Part shown: piece after piece, positions 36,153 through 44,926 of the stretch | Numbering within the stretch: position 1 is the stretch's first letter | Layout: every line of letters begins with the position of its first letter | Assembly (NCBI GenBank): GCA_021372005.1 | Contig: JAJFVC010000052.1 | Span: 1-48,160, forward strand | Direction of reading: 5' to 3' | Origin: Planctomycetaceae bacterium | GTDB taxonomy: Bacteria > Planctomycetota > Planctomycetia > Pirellulales > Thermoguttaceae | Length of the DNA stretch: 48,160 nucleotides | Made by a program: the position numbers and the translations under genes | Notes under the pieces: generated by a model | Seen by the model: only the letters and a program-made list of their open reading frames with translations | What the model was told of the DNA's origin: nothing | The model's database searches: none

Positions 36153-36433
36153 GATGAACCTTTTGGTCCGGGGATGGTTTCCGCAGGCGGATCTTGTTGA
36201 GGAGTGGGCCAACACCAGACGATCAGCAGGCTGTCTAGCACCACTACCACAAATCCAACAAATTTCCAAAATGGCCACACTCGGACGTCCAATGCGGTGA
36301 GATAGCAACCCCACCATCTCGGAGAGGCCCACAACAAAATCGCACCGACGGCAAACAGGGCCGCAGCAATTCCGAGCAATGCCAAGTCAATCCCGGACAC
36401 GTTGAACCACTTTTTTTCTCTTTTGTTTACCAT
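36149..36433 (-). CDS. Small two-TM protein with W-rich loop
   Basis: A 94-residue membrane protein. A basic N-terminus (MVNKREKKW) precedes TM1 at about 15-36 (IDLALLGIAAALFAVGAILLW), a loop with SPRWWG and VWPFW, then TM2 at about 56-74 (FVGFVVVVLDSLLIVWCW) and a Pro-rich tail. I know no family for it. The TM-Pro-x-x-W-TM layout resembles a single repeat unit of the FHA membrane protein at 40587 in the same cluster. It lies 6 bp behind the giant surface protein and overlaps the esterase start by four bases. Confidence 0.75.
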   Translation of the reverse strand: MVNKREKKWFNVSGIDLALLGIAAALFAVGAILLWASPRWWGCYLTALDVRVWPFWKFVGFVVVVLDSLLIVWCWPTPQQDPPAETIPGPKGSS

Positions 36434-36439
36434 CCGATC

Positions 36440-39400
36440 TCACCGCACCTTTGGGGACGTTTTTTGTTTTTTGTAACGGTAGAATAGCACGAACAACAAC
36501 ATGAGAAAAACAAATCCGACGGCGAACGCCACCCATCGTTGGATGGCTGGCGGCTCTTGCGCGTTGGGGGCTGTTCCAACCACTGCGGCGGACGTATCGT
36601 TGTCGTTCATCACGCCAGAGTGACGATCTTGACGCCCAACGGGACGAACTACTGCGGCGGACGCATCGTTGCCGTTCACCACGCCGGAGCGACGATCCTG
36701 GTAACGCCCAACGGGGCGAACCACTGCGGCGAACGTATTATTGCCGTTTACCACGGCCCACACCACATGATTTTGGGTGTCTACGCCATGCCATCCCAAC
36801 TTGTTGTTTAACATCGTTCCCAAGTTGCTTGCTTGGACCGAATCGGCTTGCCAATGGGGTGTTCCGCCAAGATTGGCGTTTACGGCCGGAACCCAGCCTG
36901 CGCCGGTTGACACGGCCAGATACAATTGGCGTCGCGCGACGGCGTCCGCCTCGTTTTGACCGAAATCGCGCTGCAGTCTTTCGGGGTCGTAACTGATTTG
37001 GAGAACAAAGACGTCTGTCGCGCCGCCCGTATTGCGGATTCCCTCCAGATGGAGAATGTCGCTTGCCACGCCCTGGGTTTTGTCCGCCTCGGTCGGAAGC
37101 GTCCACCACATTTCGACATCGGTGATCCCACTGGTGATTCCGTCCACGATGGCGCCCCGGGTCTGCAGACGGCCGCCAAGAATCGTACAACCAATACCGG
37201 CGTACGACTGTCCAGCCTCTTTGAGATGGTGAATTAATTTAGGCGACGGGCCCGTTTCAGCGACCTCCGCCGCGCCGGCGTGACGAAGAAACACTTTGCT
37301 GGAATCGCGAAAGATCGGCGAAGCGTCTACATTGAGCACCCCGGCCAGAATCGTCGTCATACCTTTATATTTCGCACCGCGAAGCGTCAGTTGGCCGGAG
37401 CCAACCTTGGTCAGACTGCCGGAACCACTCAGCACGCCTTGATAAACCGTGCTGGTGTTGTTGCCACCGACGGTCAGAGCCACCGGTCCGTGAGAACCAG
37501 TTAATATCAGATTTCGGTTGCCAGACAGCCCGCCGAACGTGGCCTGGGTGAGATCGCCAAAATCCAATATCCCCTTGTCGCTGTATTTTCGGTTGCTATC
37601 GTTGTATTTCAAAGTACTTTTCGCCAGGGCCATCGGATGGGCAAGCTGCAAAATGCCATCCCGAATCCTGGTGTCTCCGCGATACGTGTTGCCCGCGGAA
37701 AGAATGAGCCTGCCGCTTCCAATCTTTTTAAGTCCTCCCCCACTGCCAGGTTCTTGAGAAACGATCGAACCGGCCAGCGTCAGGTCGCCATTGCCGCCGG
37801 CAAGTAAATTATTATCGGTGGCGATGATTATACTCGGGGTGAATGTGGCAGCATGTTTTTGTTTCATGTTTATCAATAATCTCGCCCTCTTCGCGCCATC
37901 GTCGACGGAGAGGTATTTTCCATTGGAAATGGTCTGGCCGTTGAGATCCAATGTACCGCCAAGAAGGTGAATTCCCGCCGTATCATCACCCAAAGCATGA
38001 GGATCACCCAACCGTATAATGCCGTCGTTCACGATGAGGTCACCACGGTAGGTGTTGTGACCGGCCAGCATCAGTATGCCGCCGCCTGATTTGGTGACGC
38101 CAATGGATCCAACAATGGGAGAAGCGATAGTCAACGGTTTCTTGGTGTTGTTTTGGATAACCACCAAGTCCTGGCCGTTGCCGGAGGTCAGACGATCGGC
38201 GTCGATCGACACAGCATGATCGCCCACAGCGCTGTTGACGAGGATACCGCCGCTGGCAATGGTTAGCGAACCGGAGACGTTCACCTGGGCCTCGCCGGAT
38301 TGATTGAAACGAAGTGAATTCACGGTCATCCCATTCGGCGTACTGCGGCCAACGGGCACATCCACGTCTGCGCCCGCCGAAAAACCATCATGGTAGTGAT
38401 TCAAACCGTTAATCTTGCCGGAAGCGATTCGATCGTCCTGGACAGCCCACGTGTTGCCATCCACGGTGGCAAAACCGCCCAAAAAGGCCGTTGGACCGTC
38501 TTGATACTTAACATGGTTTGCCACAGTGCTAATGCCGCCACTGGCTGGCAACGCAAAGTTCACTGTGCTGCCGGCTTGGCGGGCGATCCGGCCAAGATCC
38601 AAGCTTACTGTGCCACCAACCCCAGCGGTCGCTTCGATACAGGAGTCGCCGCGTCGCACTTCAATGCCTCGAAAGGCTTGGCGGCTCGCGGCATGCGATT
38701 TGCCATGGACGGTGATGTTGCCGCCGTTGGTTACCAGGGACGTGGAATCGTTGATGATGTGGTTCGCCGGCGCGCCGGACTGGTCAAAATCCAAGAGCAA
38801 TGTACCGGCGTCGACAAGGGTTTCACCGGTGTACGTGTTGGCGGCGGAGAACGCCACGGTTCCTGCGCCGAGTTTCCGAACGGAAACGGTATTTTTCACG
38901 GCCTCGCAGTCCACAATGGGACCGGCAACCACCAGTTGAGCCCTCAAGTCGCGGCCGCCGGGGGCCACGTTGAACGCCAGGACAGCGGCGTCCGGATGAT
39001 CGTCAGAAAGGCCGGCCGAAATCAAGGATGGCTGGTCACCTTGAGAGGCGATGACGCCATGGACGAGAAAATGACTGTAACCGGAACGTGGCGTGCCGGA
39101 ACCCGCCAACGTTCCTCCACTCAGAGTGATATTGGACAAGTTGAACGAGTTGGCCGAATCGGACGCATCCGCCGACAGAACGCCGCCCGGCTGAAGCTCG
39201 GCGATTCCTTGGCCTAAAATGTTGCGATGATTGTTCCCGCGTAGGCTCACCGTGGCGTTGGCCACGATGATCGGCGAGTTGACCAAGACGGGAACGCCGT
39301 CAGGCAGATTGCCGGCATCGAGAATGAGCGTGCCGCCTGTGACCATCGTCGGACCGGTGTAGTCATTGGTATTGATAAGTTTCAGCGCACCATTCCCGGC

Positions 39401-39850
39401 TTTGTACAAACCGGCGTCCCCTTCAATCTTCACCTTGATCGTCGCCAGATCATTACGATTGGCGACCGTAATCGTCGGCTGCGGCTTGCTAAGAATCAAC
39501 GGGTAATGGCCCGTCAGGTAATAACCGTTCACCTCGAACTTCAGATCGTGGGCGAGGATGTCGCTGCCCAGCGTCACCGTACCGGCCGTCGTGCCAAAGA
39601 TTGCCGGCTTGAGAACATCCCGTCTCCAGACGCGATAGGATTTGCCGCTCCACCAGCGAGCATCCGTGCTGCTCCATGTACCAGATCCCCCCCAAGGTTT
39701 TTCCGCATCACCATCCCAAATTAAAGGATTCAAGTTGCGAAACCTCCGGAGAGGATCTTTGGGATTCGCCGCCCACGCAGCTACCGTCATCCCGACGAAC
39801 CATGCCAAGAACGTCAACCCCGCGATGAATTTTCGAGCTTGCATCACCAT
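36440..39850 (-). CDS. Giant surface protein with autotransporter-type beta-strand repeats
   Basis: A 1136-residue exported protein. A signal peptide (to about residue 28, ending AWA) leads into a long right-handed beta-helix type region with several PATR (autotransporter-associated beta-strand) repeats, for example KLGAGTVAFSAANTYTGETL, KSGGGILMLAGHNTYRGDL, KKIGSGRLILSAGNTYRGDT and TKVGSGQLTLRGAKYKG. There is no C-terminal beta-barrel, so it is not a classical type V autotransporter. Instead the chain ends with a low-complexity tandem (codons at 36578-36757), one membrane helix at about 1106-1124 (VAFAVGFVFLMLLFVLFY) and a Lys/Arg tail. Display at the envelope, anchored by the C-terminus, is the natural reading. 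The LamG-like gene is 7 bp upstream, the two-TM gene 6 bp downstream. Confidence 0.88.
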   Translation of the reverse strand: MVMQARKFIAGLTFLAWFVGMTVAAWAANPKDPLRRFRNLNPLIWDGDAEKPWGGSGTWSSTDARWWSGKSYRVWRRDVLKPAIFGTTAGTVTLGSDILAHDLKFEVNGYYLTGHYPLILSKPQPTITVANRNDLATIKVKIEGDAGLYKAGNGALKLINTNDYTGPTMVTGGTLILDAGNLPDGVPVLVNSPIIVANATVSLRGNNHRNILGQGIAELQPGGVLSADASDSANSFNLSNITLSGGTLAGSGTPRSGYSHFLVHGVIASQGDQPSLISAGLSDDHPDAAVLAFNVAPGGRDLRAQLVVAGPIVDCEAVKNTVSVRKLGAGTVAFSAANTYTGETLVDAGTLLLDFDQSGAPANHIINDSTSLVTNGGNITVHGKSHAASRQAFRGIEVRRGDSCIEATAGVGGTVSLDLGRIARQAGSTVNFALPASGGISTVANHVKYQDGPTAFLGGFATVDGNTWAVQDDRIASGKINGLNHYHDGFSAGADVDVPVGRSTPNGMTVNSLRFNQSGEAQVNVSGSLTIASGGILVNSAVGDHAVSIDADRLTSGNGQDLVVIQNNTKKPLTIASPIVGSIGVTKSGGGILMLAGHNTYRGDLIVNDGIIRLGDPHALGDDTAGIHLLGGTLDLNGQTISNGKYLSVDDGAKRARLLINMKQKHAATFTPSIIIATDNNLLAGGNGDLTLAGSIVSQEPGSGGGLKKIGSGRLILSAGNTYRGDTRIRDGILQLAHPMALAKSTLKYNDSNRKYSDKGILDFGDLTQATFGGLSGNRNLILTGSHGPVALTVGGNNTSTVYQGVLSGSGSLTKVGSGQLTLRGAKYKGMTTILAGVLNVDASPIFRDSSKVFLRHAGAAEVAETGPSPKLIHHLKEAGQSYAGIGCTILGGRLQTRGAIVDGITSGITDVEMWWTLPTEADKTQGVASDILHLEGIRNTGGATDVFVLQISYDPERLQRDFGQNEADAVARRQLYLAVSTGAGWVPAVNANLGGTPHWQADSVQASNLGTMLNNKLGWHGVDTQNHVVWAVVNGNNTFAAVVRPVGRYQDRRSGVVNGNDASAAVVRPVGRQDRHSGVMNDNDTSAAVVGTAPNAQEPPAIQRWVAFAVGFVFLMLLFVLFYRYKKQKTSPKVR
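36578..36757. repeat. In-frame minisatellite in the giant surface protein
   Basis: About 2.5 imperfect tandem copies (36578-36646, 69 bp; 36647-36718, 72 bp; 36719-36757, partial). They encode degenerate units of the kind VVNGNDASAAVVRPVGRQDR just before the C-terminal membrane helix. Unit lengths are multiples of three, so copy number can change without breaking the frame. Confidence 0.75.
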
Positions 39851-39857
39851 CCGCTCC

Positions 39858-40535
39858 TTATGAGTTAGCGAGGTTGTCGTTCACAGGCGGCTTGCTCTTT
39901 CGCCAAGCGTAGGCCAATAGTCCCAGCACCATGGCCGCCCACATGCCACGCATCGGCGGATCGAGAATTTTATAGGTGTCCCGTACGACGACGTTGTGCA
40001 TCACGCCAAAAAATGGAAACGGACGATGAAACTGGTAATTGTTGTCTCCAAACTGATGATAACGTTCATCGATGGCAAATGTTTGAAGCGGTGTGGAATT
40101 TGCCACACTTCGCACCAAGCCATCGACGGTGAACAGGGTATTGGAGCCTTGCCTCCACGAAAGACGAACGCTATGCCATCCGTTGACGCCTACGCCGGGA
40201 GTCAACGCTTGGTTAAAGACGTATCCGCGATCACGAAACCAAAACGATGCGACGATCGCGCCATTGCGCAAAGCAATCATGTACTCGGCGTCGTGGTTCT
40301 CGTCGGTGAGCGACCAGAGACAGCCATTCTTTTCGTCGGTCCGGTACTCCAGTTCCACAGTCCCCTGAAGTGCGAACGAGCTTGGAGCGACTACATTTTT
40401 CCACGCTTTGCGCCGTGATAGGAATGACAAATCCGGATACGTGGTAACGATGGCTGCATGGGCGACTTCCGCTACGGTCCAGACCGCGACCATAGCCATC
40501 CAACAGGTACACCTACTAAAATATCCGTTTGTCAT
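39858..40535 (-). CDS. LamG-like exported protein with PEP-CTERM-like anchor lacking PEP
   Basis: A 225-residue protein with signal peptide (MAMVAVWTVAEVAHA). A single concanavalin/LamG-like domain follows: ALQGTVELEYRTDEKNGCLWSL, NGAIVASFWFRDRG, GWHSVRLSWRQGSNTLFTVDG. The C-terminal helix MWAAMVLGLLAYAWRKSKPP is strikingly close to the end of the PEP-CTERM protein at 27415 (LATYAWRKRR), but the residues before it are DPPMRG instead of PEP. It might be a substrate of a variant sorting enzyme or just a membrane anchor. Sugar or matrix binding is a fair guess for the LamG fold. It directly precedes the giant beta-strand-repeat protein, with a 7 bp gap. Confidence 0.75.
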   Translation of the reverse strand: MTNGYFSRCTCWMAMVAVWTVAEVAHAAIVTTYPDLSFLSRRKAWKNVVAPSSFALQGTVELEYRTDEKNGCLWSLTDENHDAEYMIALRNGAIVASFWFRDRGYVFNQALTPGVGVNGWHSVRLSWRQGSNTLFTVDGLVRSVANSTPLQTFAIDERYHQFGDNNYQFHRPFPFFGVMHNVVVRDTYKILDPPMRGMWAAMVLGLLAYAWRKSKPPVNDNLANS

Positions 40536-40586
40536 GTTGATTTTCCTTCGCCAAAACGCTGTATTTACACTATTTCGCGTAACTCG

Positions 40587-41915
40587 TTATGCTGACCACC
40601 ACCATGTGATTGGAAACACAAATCCCAGAATGGCCACCAAGGCAATGCCGACCACGGTCCATTGCAGCAGGAGTTGATCGGACCTCCGTTTCAGCATGCG
40701 TTTGCCGTCGGAATAGAAAAACGCCGCGACGGCCGCCAACAGAACCGCGGCCTCTGCCGTCCACACCCAAAACACCGGAACCACAAGAATCGCCACCATG
40801 GGCGTCAGGAAACCGACCACCGCCGCCAGCACCCAATCCGCTTCGTGCCATGTACGCACGCTTTGGCCAATCACACGGAAACCGAGCGTCAAGGTCAGCA
40901 GCGTCCAAAGCAACACCGCCCCGCCTTGCCAGGGATTGAACATCGGCACGGATTGTCCAACGGCAAAGACTGCCAAAACCAAGATCGGCGTCAACAAGAG
41001 CAGCGTGAGTTCATCGAATCGGGTGGCTGATTCCGCGTGGCTCTTTTCCTTGGACTCGGTCGTTTTGCGGGCTCGAATCATACTCAACCCGAACAAGCAC
41101 GCCAAAGCCGTCAAATCGGCGAACCATGCCCACGGCGTGGGTGACAGCACCGTGATAAGAATAAACGCCAAAATGCCGATCGCCGCCAGCAAGGCGAGAT
41201 TCGTCTCGTCGAGCTTATGCCGCCATATCCGAACCGCAACGACGACCGCCAATGCCACAATCAACGCGGCGGATCCACCCTGCCACACCCAATCCGCCGG
41301 CAACATCAGGTACACGACCATCGCCGCCAAAAACACAACGGCGACGTTCAAGGCGTCCCACAAAAAACCGTTCATGCGTCGCGCGCGAGCAATCAGCACC
41401 CACGCGGACGCCACCAAAAGAACTCCACCAGCCGCTCGCCAAAACCAGAAGTTCGGCAGAAAACTCAACAAAAAACCGACCAGTGGAATGATCGTCGCCA
41501 GCAACAACAGATCGGTCGGCTCCAATTCGGAGTCTTTTTCAGACGCAACAGTTTTCTCAGGCCCTCGACCGGCAACGACATTCGTCTCGTGAATCGACGG
41601 ATTAGTTTCGCCGACGTCTTGCGCAGCCAATCGGACCTCAAACTCCAGCGGGCCGATCTTGATCCGATCGCCGTTGTGCAACGGTCGCTGCCCCACCACA
41701 CGCTCGCCGTTGACCAAGGTTCCAACCGGCGTCCCCCCGTCTTCGAGCGTCGCCGAATCATCATTCGTCGAGATCGCGCAATGTAAATCGCCAATCAGAT
41801 CGCCCTGAGGCCGGATGTGACAACGATTGCTGCGGCCAATCAAAAACCGCGACGCAAGGAGTGGGATCACCATCTCGGACTTTTTGCCGCCGATCACGAC
41901 CAGCTTCACGTCCAT
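40587..41915 (-). CDS. FHA domain fused to a polytopic W-rich repeat membrane domain
   Basis: A 442-residue protein. Residues 1-100 form an FHA domain (GRS at 27-29, H45, NG at 69-70, ending GDRIKIGPLEFEV). After a charged linker come about eleven membrane helices arranged as repeated hairpins. Each hairpin has an extracytoplasmic turn of the same kind: LPNFWFWRAA, LPADWVWQGG, SPTPWAWFAD, VPMFNPWQGG, VPVFWVWTAE and FPITWWWSA. The membrane part matches no transporter that I recognise. The FHA domain faces the cytoplasm and would bind a phosphothreonine partner. The start at 41915 has GGAGGAG at good distance. It sits between the prepilin gene and the LamG-like gene, and may pass a kinase signal to surface assembly. 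Confidence 0.82.
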   Translation of the reverse strand: MDVKLVVIGGKKSEMVIPLLASRFLIGRSNRCHIRPQGDLIGDLHCAISTNDDSATLEDGGTPVGTLVNGERVVGQRPLHNGDRIKIGPLEFEVRLAAQDVGETNPSIHETNVVAGRGPEKTVASEKDSELEPTDLLLLATIIPLVGFLLSFLPNFWFWRAAGGVLLVASAWVLIARARRMNGFLWDALNVAVVFLAAMVVYLMLPADWVWQGGSAALIVALAVVVAVRIWRHKLDETNLALLAAIGILAFILITVLSPTPWAWFADLTALACLFGLSMIRARKTTESKEKSHAESATRFDELTLLLLTPILVLAVFAVGQSVPMFNPWQGGAVLLWTLLTLTLGFRVIGQSVRTWHEADWVLAAVVGFLTPMVAILVVPVFWVWTAEAAVLLAAVAAFFYSDGKRMLKRRSDQLLLQWTVVGIALVAILGFVFPITWWWSA

Positions 41916-41966
41916 GGTACGCTCCTCCAATGTGCGGTCCTGATTTTTGGGTGAAATTAGAGCCTG

Positions 41967-42968
41967 CTATGGTATCGCTTCGCCAATACGTTTTCCGTCG
42001 TTCCGGCAGCCCAGCCGACGATGCGACTCCGGATCCATGTCAAAACTGAGCGTATGCACCGACCCGTCGCAAAACGTCACATTCCAAACCCCTGGATGAC
42101 AACTGCCAAAAGGCAACAAGCCGCAATCGCATCCAACCGGCTTTTTGTCGTCTTCGCAGGAACGCCAGTACTCGCCAGGTTTCTTGGCCACCCATCGGAG
42201 AATATCGGGAGACGCACCCTGATAGAGACTGCGCTCGTCGCCGGGGCCGGCACCATCGCCGTAATGGTTGACGTCCATCCATTTTTCGCCGACAAGATAG
42301 GTGTTGGTGGCGCCATCGGTGATGTCCGAATACTGAATCTTGCTGCGCAGGTAGCAAATTCCCGTCATCTTGCTTACGTCAGGCCATTGGTAGCCTGAAT
42401 CACCAAAGCCGATTGGTCCTTTGCCCATGTCAACCCAACGATCACCGGCGTTGGCCGCGTAATCGCTGCGAGCTTCCATGTCCGCCTGGCCTGACGCATT
42501 GTATGCGGAACCACCTTGTGAATGTTTGTAGAGTCCTCCGATTCTTCGGCTCGGACAATGGACGCCGGGAATAGGTATGCCTTGCATTTCGACCGCCAGC
42601 GAGGCTTTGGCGTTGGCGTCCTTGCCCATTCCCAAATCGTGGACCGCTTGCTGCTCCAGATAGGGCAGAATGTTGTACAGCCATCCACCCGGCTGGTTTT
42701 CGTCCGTCCCGCAATCCGGATCGCCCACCCACAAGCTTCCCCAACCGCCCGTCGGAAAATACTGATGAGCCGCCTCATGTTGCAGAACGGCCAACCCAAT
42801 CTGGTGCAGATTGTTGACACATTGCGTCCTACGTGCCCCCTCTCTCGCCGATTGCACGGCAGGCATCAAAAGGCCAATCAACATGCTGATGATCCCCATG
42901 ACGACCAGCAATTCCACCAAACTGAAGCCGGCCCGCATCGCATTGGATTTGGTTGAAAAATTGGCCAT
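41967..42968 (-). CDS. DUF1559 prepilin-like protein
   Basis: A 333-residue protein with a type IV prepilin N-terminus: cleavage is expected between G14 and F15 in AMRAGFSLVELLVVMGI, with the conserved Glu at mature position 5 (E19). The body carries DUF1559 features (NLHQIGLAVLQHEAAHQYFPTGGW, and the late SDITDGATNTYLVGEKW) and the H-X9-DG motif HPGVWNVTFCDG near the C-terminus. Planctomycetes have dozens of these per genome; they are believed to be pseudopilin-like surface or secretion components, processed by a prepilin peptidase (not in the window). The ATG at 42968 has GGAGA upstream. The TPR gene lies 38 bp before it and the FHA gene 51 bp after. Confidence 0.93.
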   Translation of the reverse strand: MANFSTKSNAMRAGFSLVELLVVMGIISMLIGLLMPAVQSAREGARRTQCVNNLHQIGLAVLQHEAAHQYFPTGGWGSLWVGDPDCGTDENQPGGWLYNILPYLEQQAVHDLGMGKDANAKASLAVEMQGIPIPGVHCPSRRIGGLYKHSQGGSAYNASGQADMEARSDYAANAGDRWVDMGKGPIGFGDSGYQWPDVSKMTGICYLRSKIQYSDITDGATNTYLVGEKWMDVNHYGDGAGPGDERSLYQGASPDILRWVAKKPGEYWRSCEDDKKPVGCDCGLLPFGSCHPGVWNVTFCDGSVHTLSFDMDPESHRRLGCRNDGKRIGEAIP

Positions 42969-43006
42969 GATGTTCTCCAAACAACCTCTGGCATTGCCGG
43001 TCACGT

Positions 43007-44122
43007 TTACTTACGGGGTGTTGTTCTCTGGCGAGTGTGTAATCCGAATGCCGCCACCAACAAAAACACCCCGAGGACGATCCAAGCCCACCATGGCCAT
43101 CCGACTCGCGCCCATATGCTGGGGCCCCATTGCAGGATCACAACACCAAACGCCAAAACCCAAATCACCCCAAATCCCACCCACCACCACGGCTGAATCT
43201 TCTCTCGTTCCTTCGGCATTTCAGAAAAATCAATCCCATAGGCAAAATCTTCCCCAAAAGTGAATTCGGCGTCATCGGCCTCTCTGAATGTTTTGGCCGT
43301 TTCGTCGCGATCATTGCCCTGGCTCGTCGAATCCTGTTCGATCGCGGAATCGGTGCTTGCCAATCCAAAATCGGCCTCCTCTGGCGTCTCCTGCTGCCGT
43401 AATAGCTCTTCTCGCAGCTTCTGTTGCCGGGCCATCTCTTCCTGCTGAAGTTTCAGTTGCCGCGCAATCTCCTCCCGCTCCTGAGCCGTCAACGGCGGTG
43501 GACAGGTTCCGTTTGCAGATTTTGCGCCAATCTGAAATGCCGTGACCGCCTCGCTGGCCTCTTGGTCCTTCGGCAGCATCTCCAACACGCGTTGCCAAAA
43601 CACGATGGCTTGATTCACAAGCCCCATTTCATCGAGCACAATCGCCGCCATCCGATTGCACGTTGGATCCTTGGGCGATTTCGTCAAGGCCGCCTTCAAA
43701 TAACACAACGCGCTGTCGCGGTCGCCCGACTGCTTGGCTGCCGTCGCCATCGCCGTCAGCGTCGGAACATCCCAAGGGTCTTTTCTTAATGCCTCCAAGC
43801 CATGACGAATGGCCTCGTCCCACAACCGCTGAGCCAAGGCCTTTTTTAGCGCGCCGTCGACCGACCGCCTCGCAAACCAGCCGGCTTGATTGTTTTTCTT
43901 ATGGTTCTGAAACTTCTTATGGAGGTTTTCAAGATATGCACGCACATAAACCGGATTGCCAGGATCGCCGATTACACACTGGGCAAGCAAGTCTGCCGCA
44001 AAATCAAAATCCTGCGGCGTGACCGCCTTCTTGCCGGCCCGCTTGAAGGCTTCTTCCAGCCGCACCCGCTTTACGGCGGAAATCGTCCTGCCATGCGTCG
44101 GCTGTTGCGTGCGCTCAACCAT
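43007..44122 (-). CDS. TPR protein with coiled coil and two C-terminal TM helices
   Basis: A 371-residue protein. The N-terminal 180 residues hold TPR-like helices (ALCYLKAALTKSPKDPTCNRMA, then GLVNQAIVFWQRVLEMLPKDQEA). They are followed by a Gln/Glu/Arg-rich coiled coil (EREEIARQLKLQQEEMARQQKL), an acidic linker, and two membrane helices near the C-terminus joined by a W-rich turn (GPSIWARVGWPWWAW). The turn resembles those of the FHA membrane protein in the same cluster. The topology places TPR and coiled coil in the cytoplasm. The ATG at 44122 is preferred over the long upstream extension, with GGGGA before it. It is the first gene of the cluster. A role as assembly scaffold for the downstream envelope proteins is inference. 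Confidence 0.8.
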   Translation of the reverse strand: MVERTQQPTHGRTISAVKRVRLEEAFKRAGKKAVTPQDFDFAADLLAQCVIGDPGNPVYVRAYLENLHKKFQNHKKNNQAGWFARRSVDGALKKALAQRLWDEAIRHGLEALRKDPWDVPTLTAMATAAKQSGDRDSALCYLKAALTKSPKDPTCNRMAAIVLDEMGLVNQAIVFWQRVLEMLPKDQEASEAVTAFQIGAKSANGTCPPPLTAQEREEIARQLKLQQEEMARQQKLREELLRQQETPEEADFGLASTDSAIEQDSTSQGNDRDETAKTFREADDAEFTFGEDFAYGIDFSEMPKEREKIQPWWWVGFGVIWVLAFGVVILQWGPSIWARVGWPWWAWIVLGVFLLVAAFGLHTRQRTTPRK

Positions 44123-44784
44123 GTTTTCTTCCCCGCGTGTCTTCTTTGGCCGCTCCTTCCTCACACAATGCCGGCAATCCAAGTTTTTTACGAACCCGAT
44201 TCGCGTCGTCCAGCGTGATATGGTAAATACAAATTGAATCGCCAGCCTACCCCTCATTATAGCGGAAAGGACGCAGCGTACAACCACGCTAGGTAGTCGC
44301 GGCCATTGGGCCCCTCCACCCTGGCAAAACCGCGTCGGCACATCGCACAAGCGATCGGGGATCACGTGTCGCCTGAGCCATCACGGTGTTGCTGCTTTTC
44401 CTCCGTTCCAAGAGACGTGATTGCATGTTTCGCAGCAGCCGACAGGCTTAACCGGTGCGATGGACACGGCACCCAGCCAGAAAAGTCCAATCGGCGTCCT
44501 CTCGCCCTAAGGTTAGAACCGCAGATACTGGCGTAGTGTTCGGCTGTTACACTTGCTCATTAGGGCAACGAATTCTGAGTGCGTTGCTCAGCTAGAACAA
44601 CCAAGAACTGCCGAGGTCACGGCCGATGTCTTCGGCGAGACGCCACGATCTGCCGTCCGGTTGATGGCGACCAGTTTTGTCCCGGTTTACGTCACTTCCT
44701 GGCATTCCACCCACAGGTGGTAAAAAAGTGGAGCAAAAGTGGAGTAAACGTAGAAAACGGCAATACCCCACCTTTAGGTAAACG
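44123..44784. other. Non-coding region left of the tRNA-Ala island
   Basis: Roughly 660 bases without a convincing gene. It must contain the promoter of the envelope cluster (minus strand), but no strong -35/-10 pair is seen. Near its right end there is a small hairpin, CCACC-CACA-GGTGG, and a direct pair GTGGAGCAAAA/GTGGAGTAAAC shortly before the attachment-site copy. Confidence 0.5.
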
Positions 44785-44869
44785 AAAAAGCCTTACGTAA
44801 CATGTTGCTACGTAAGGCTTTAGTGAGTGGAGGATAGGGGGGTCGAACCCCTGACCTCTAGCATGCCAT
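44785..44869 (-). repeat. Attachment-site copy: displaced tRNA-Ala 3' half plus terminator
   Basis: A partial duplicate of 47240-47325. Bases 44824-44869 (46 nt) are identical to 47280-47325: the tRNA-Ala sequence from the anticodon loop to the 3' end and a few bases beyond. The hairpin AAAGCCTTACGTA (44787-44799)/TACGTAAGGCTTT (44809-44821) is also duplicated, with two loop changes and a one-base length change in the flank. Identity stops inside the anticodon loop, the usual crossover place for tRNA-targeting integrases. Confidence 0.9.
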
Positions 44870-44926
44870 TGTCCGCGTCGATTTCACAACCGCTGCAATT
44901 TTGGCAAATGCTTGATATATAACGAC

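Noticed and set aside
44731..44806. Possible C-terminal relic of an integrase (KKWSKSGVNVENG) running into the attachment-site hairpin
   Set aside because: Too short and without recombinase catalytic residues; it also lies outside the island boundary.
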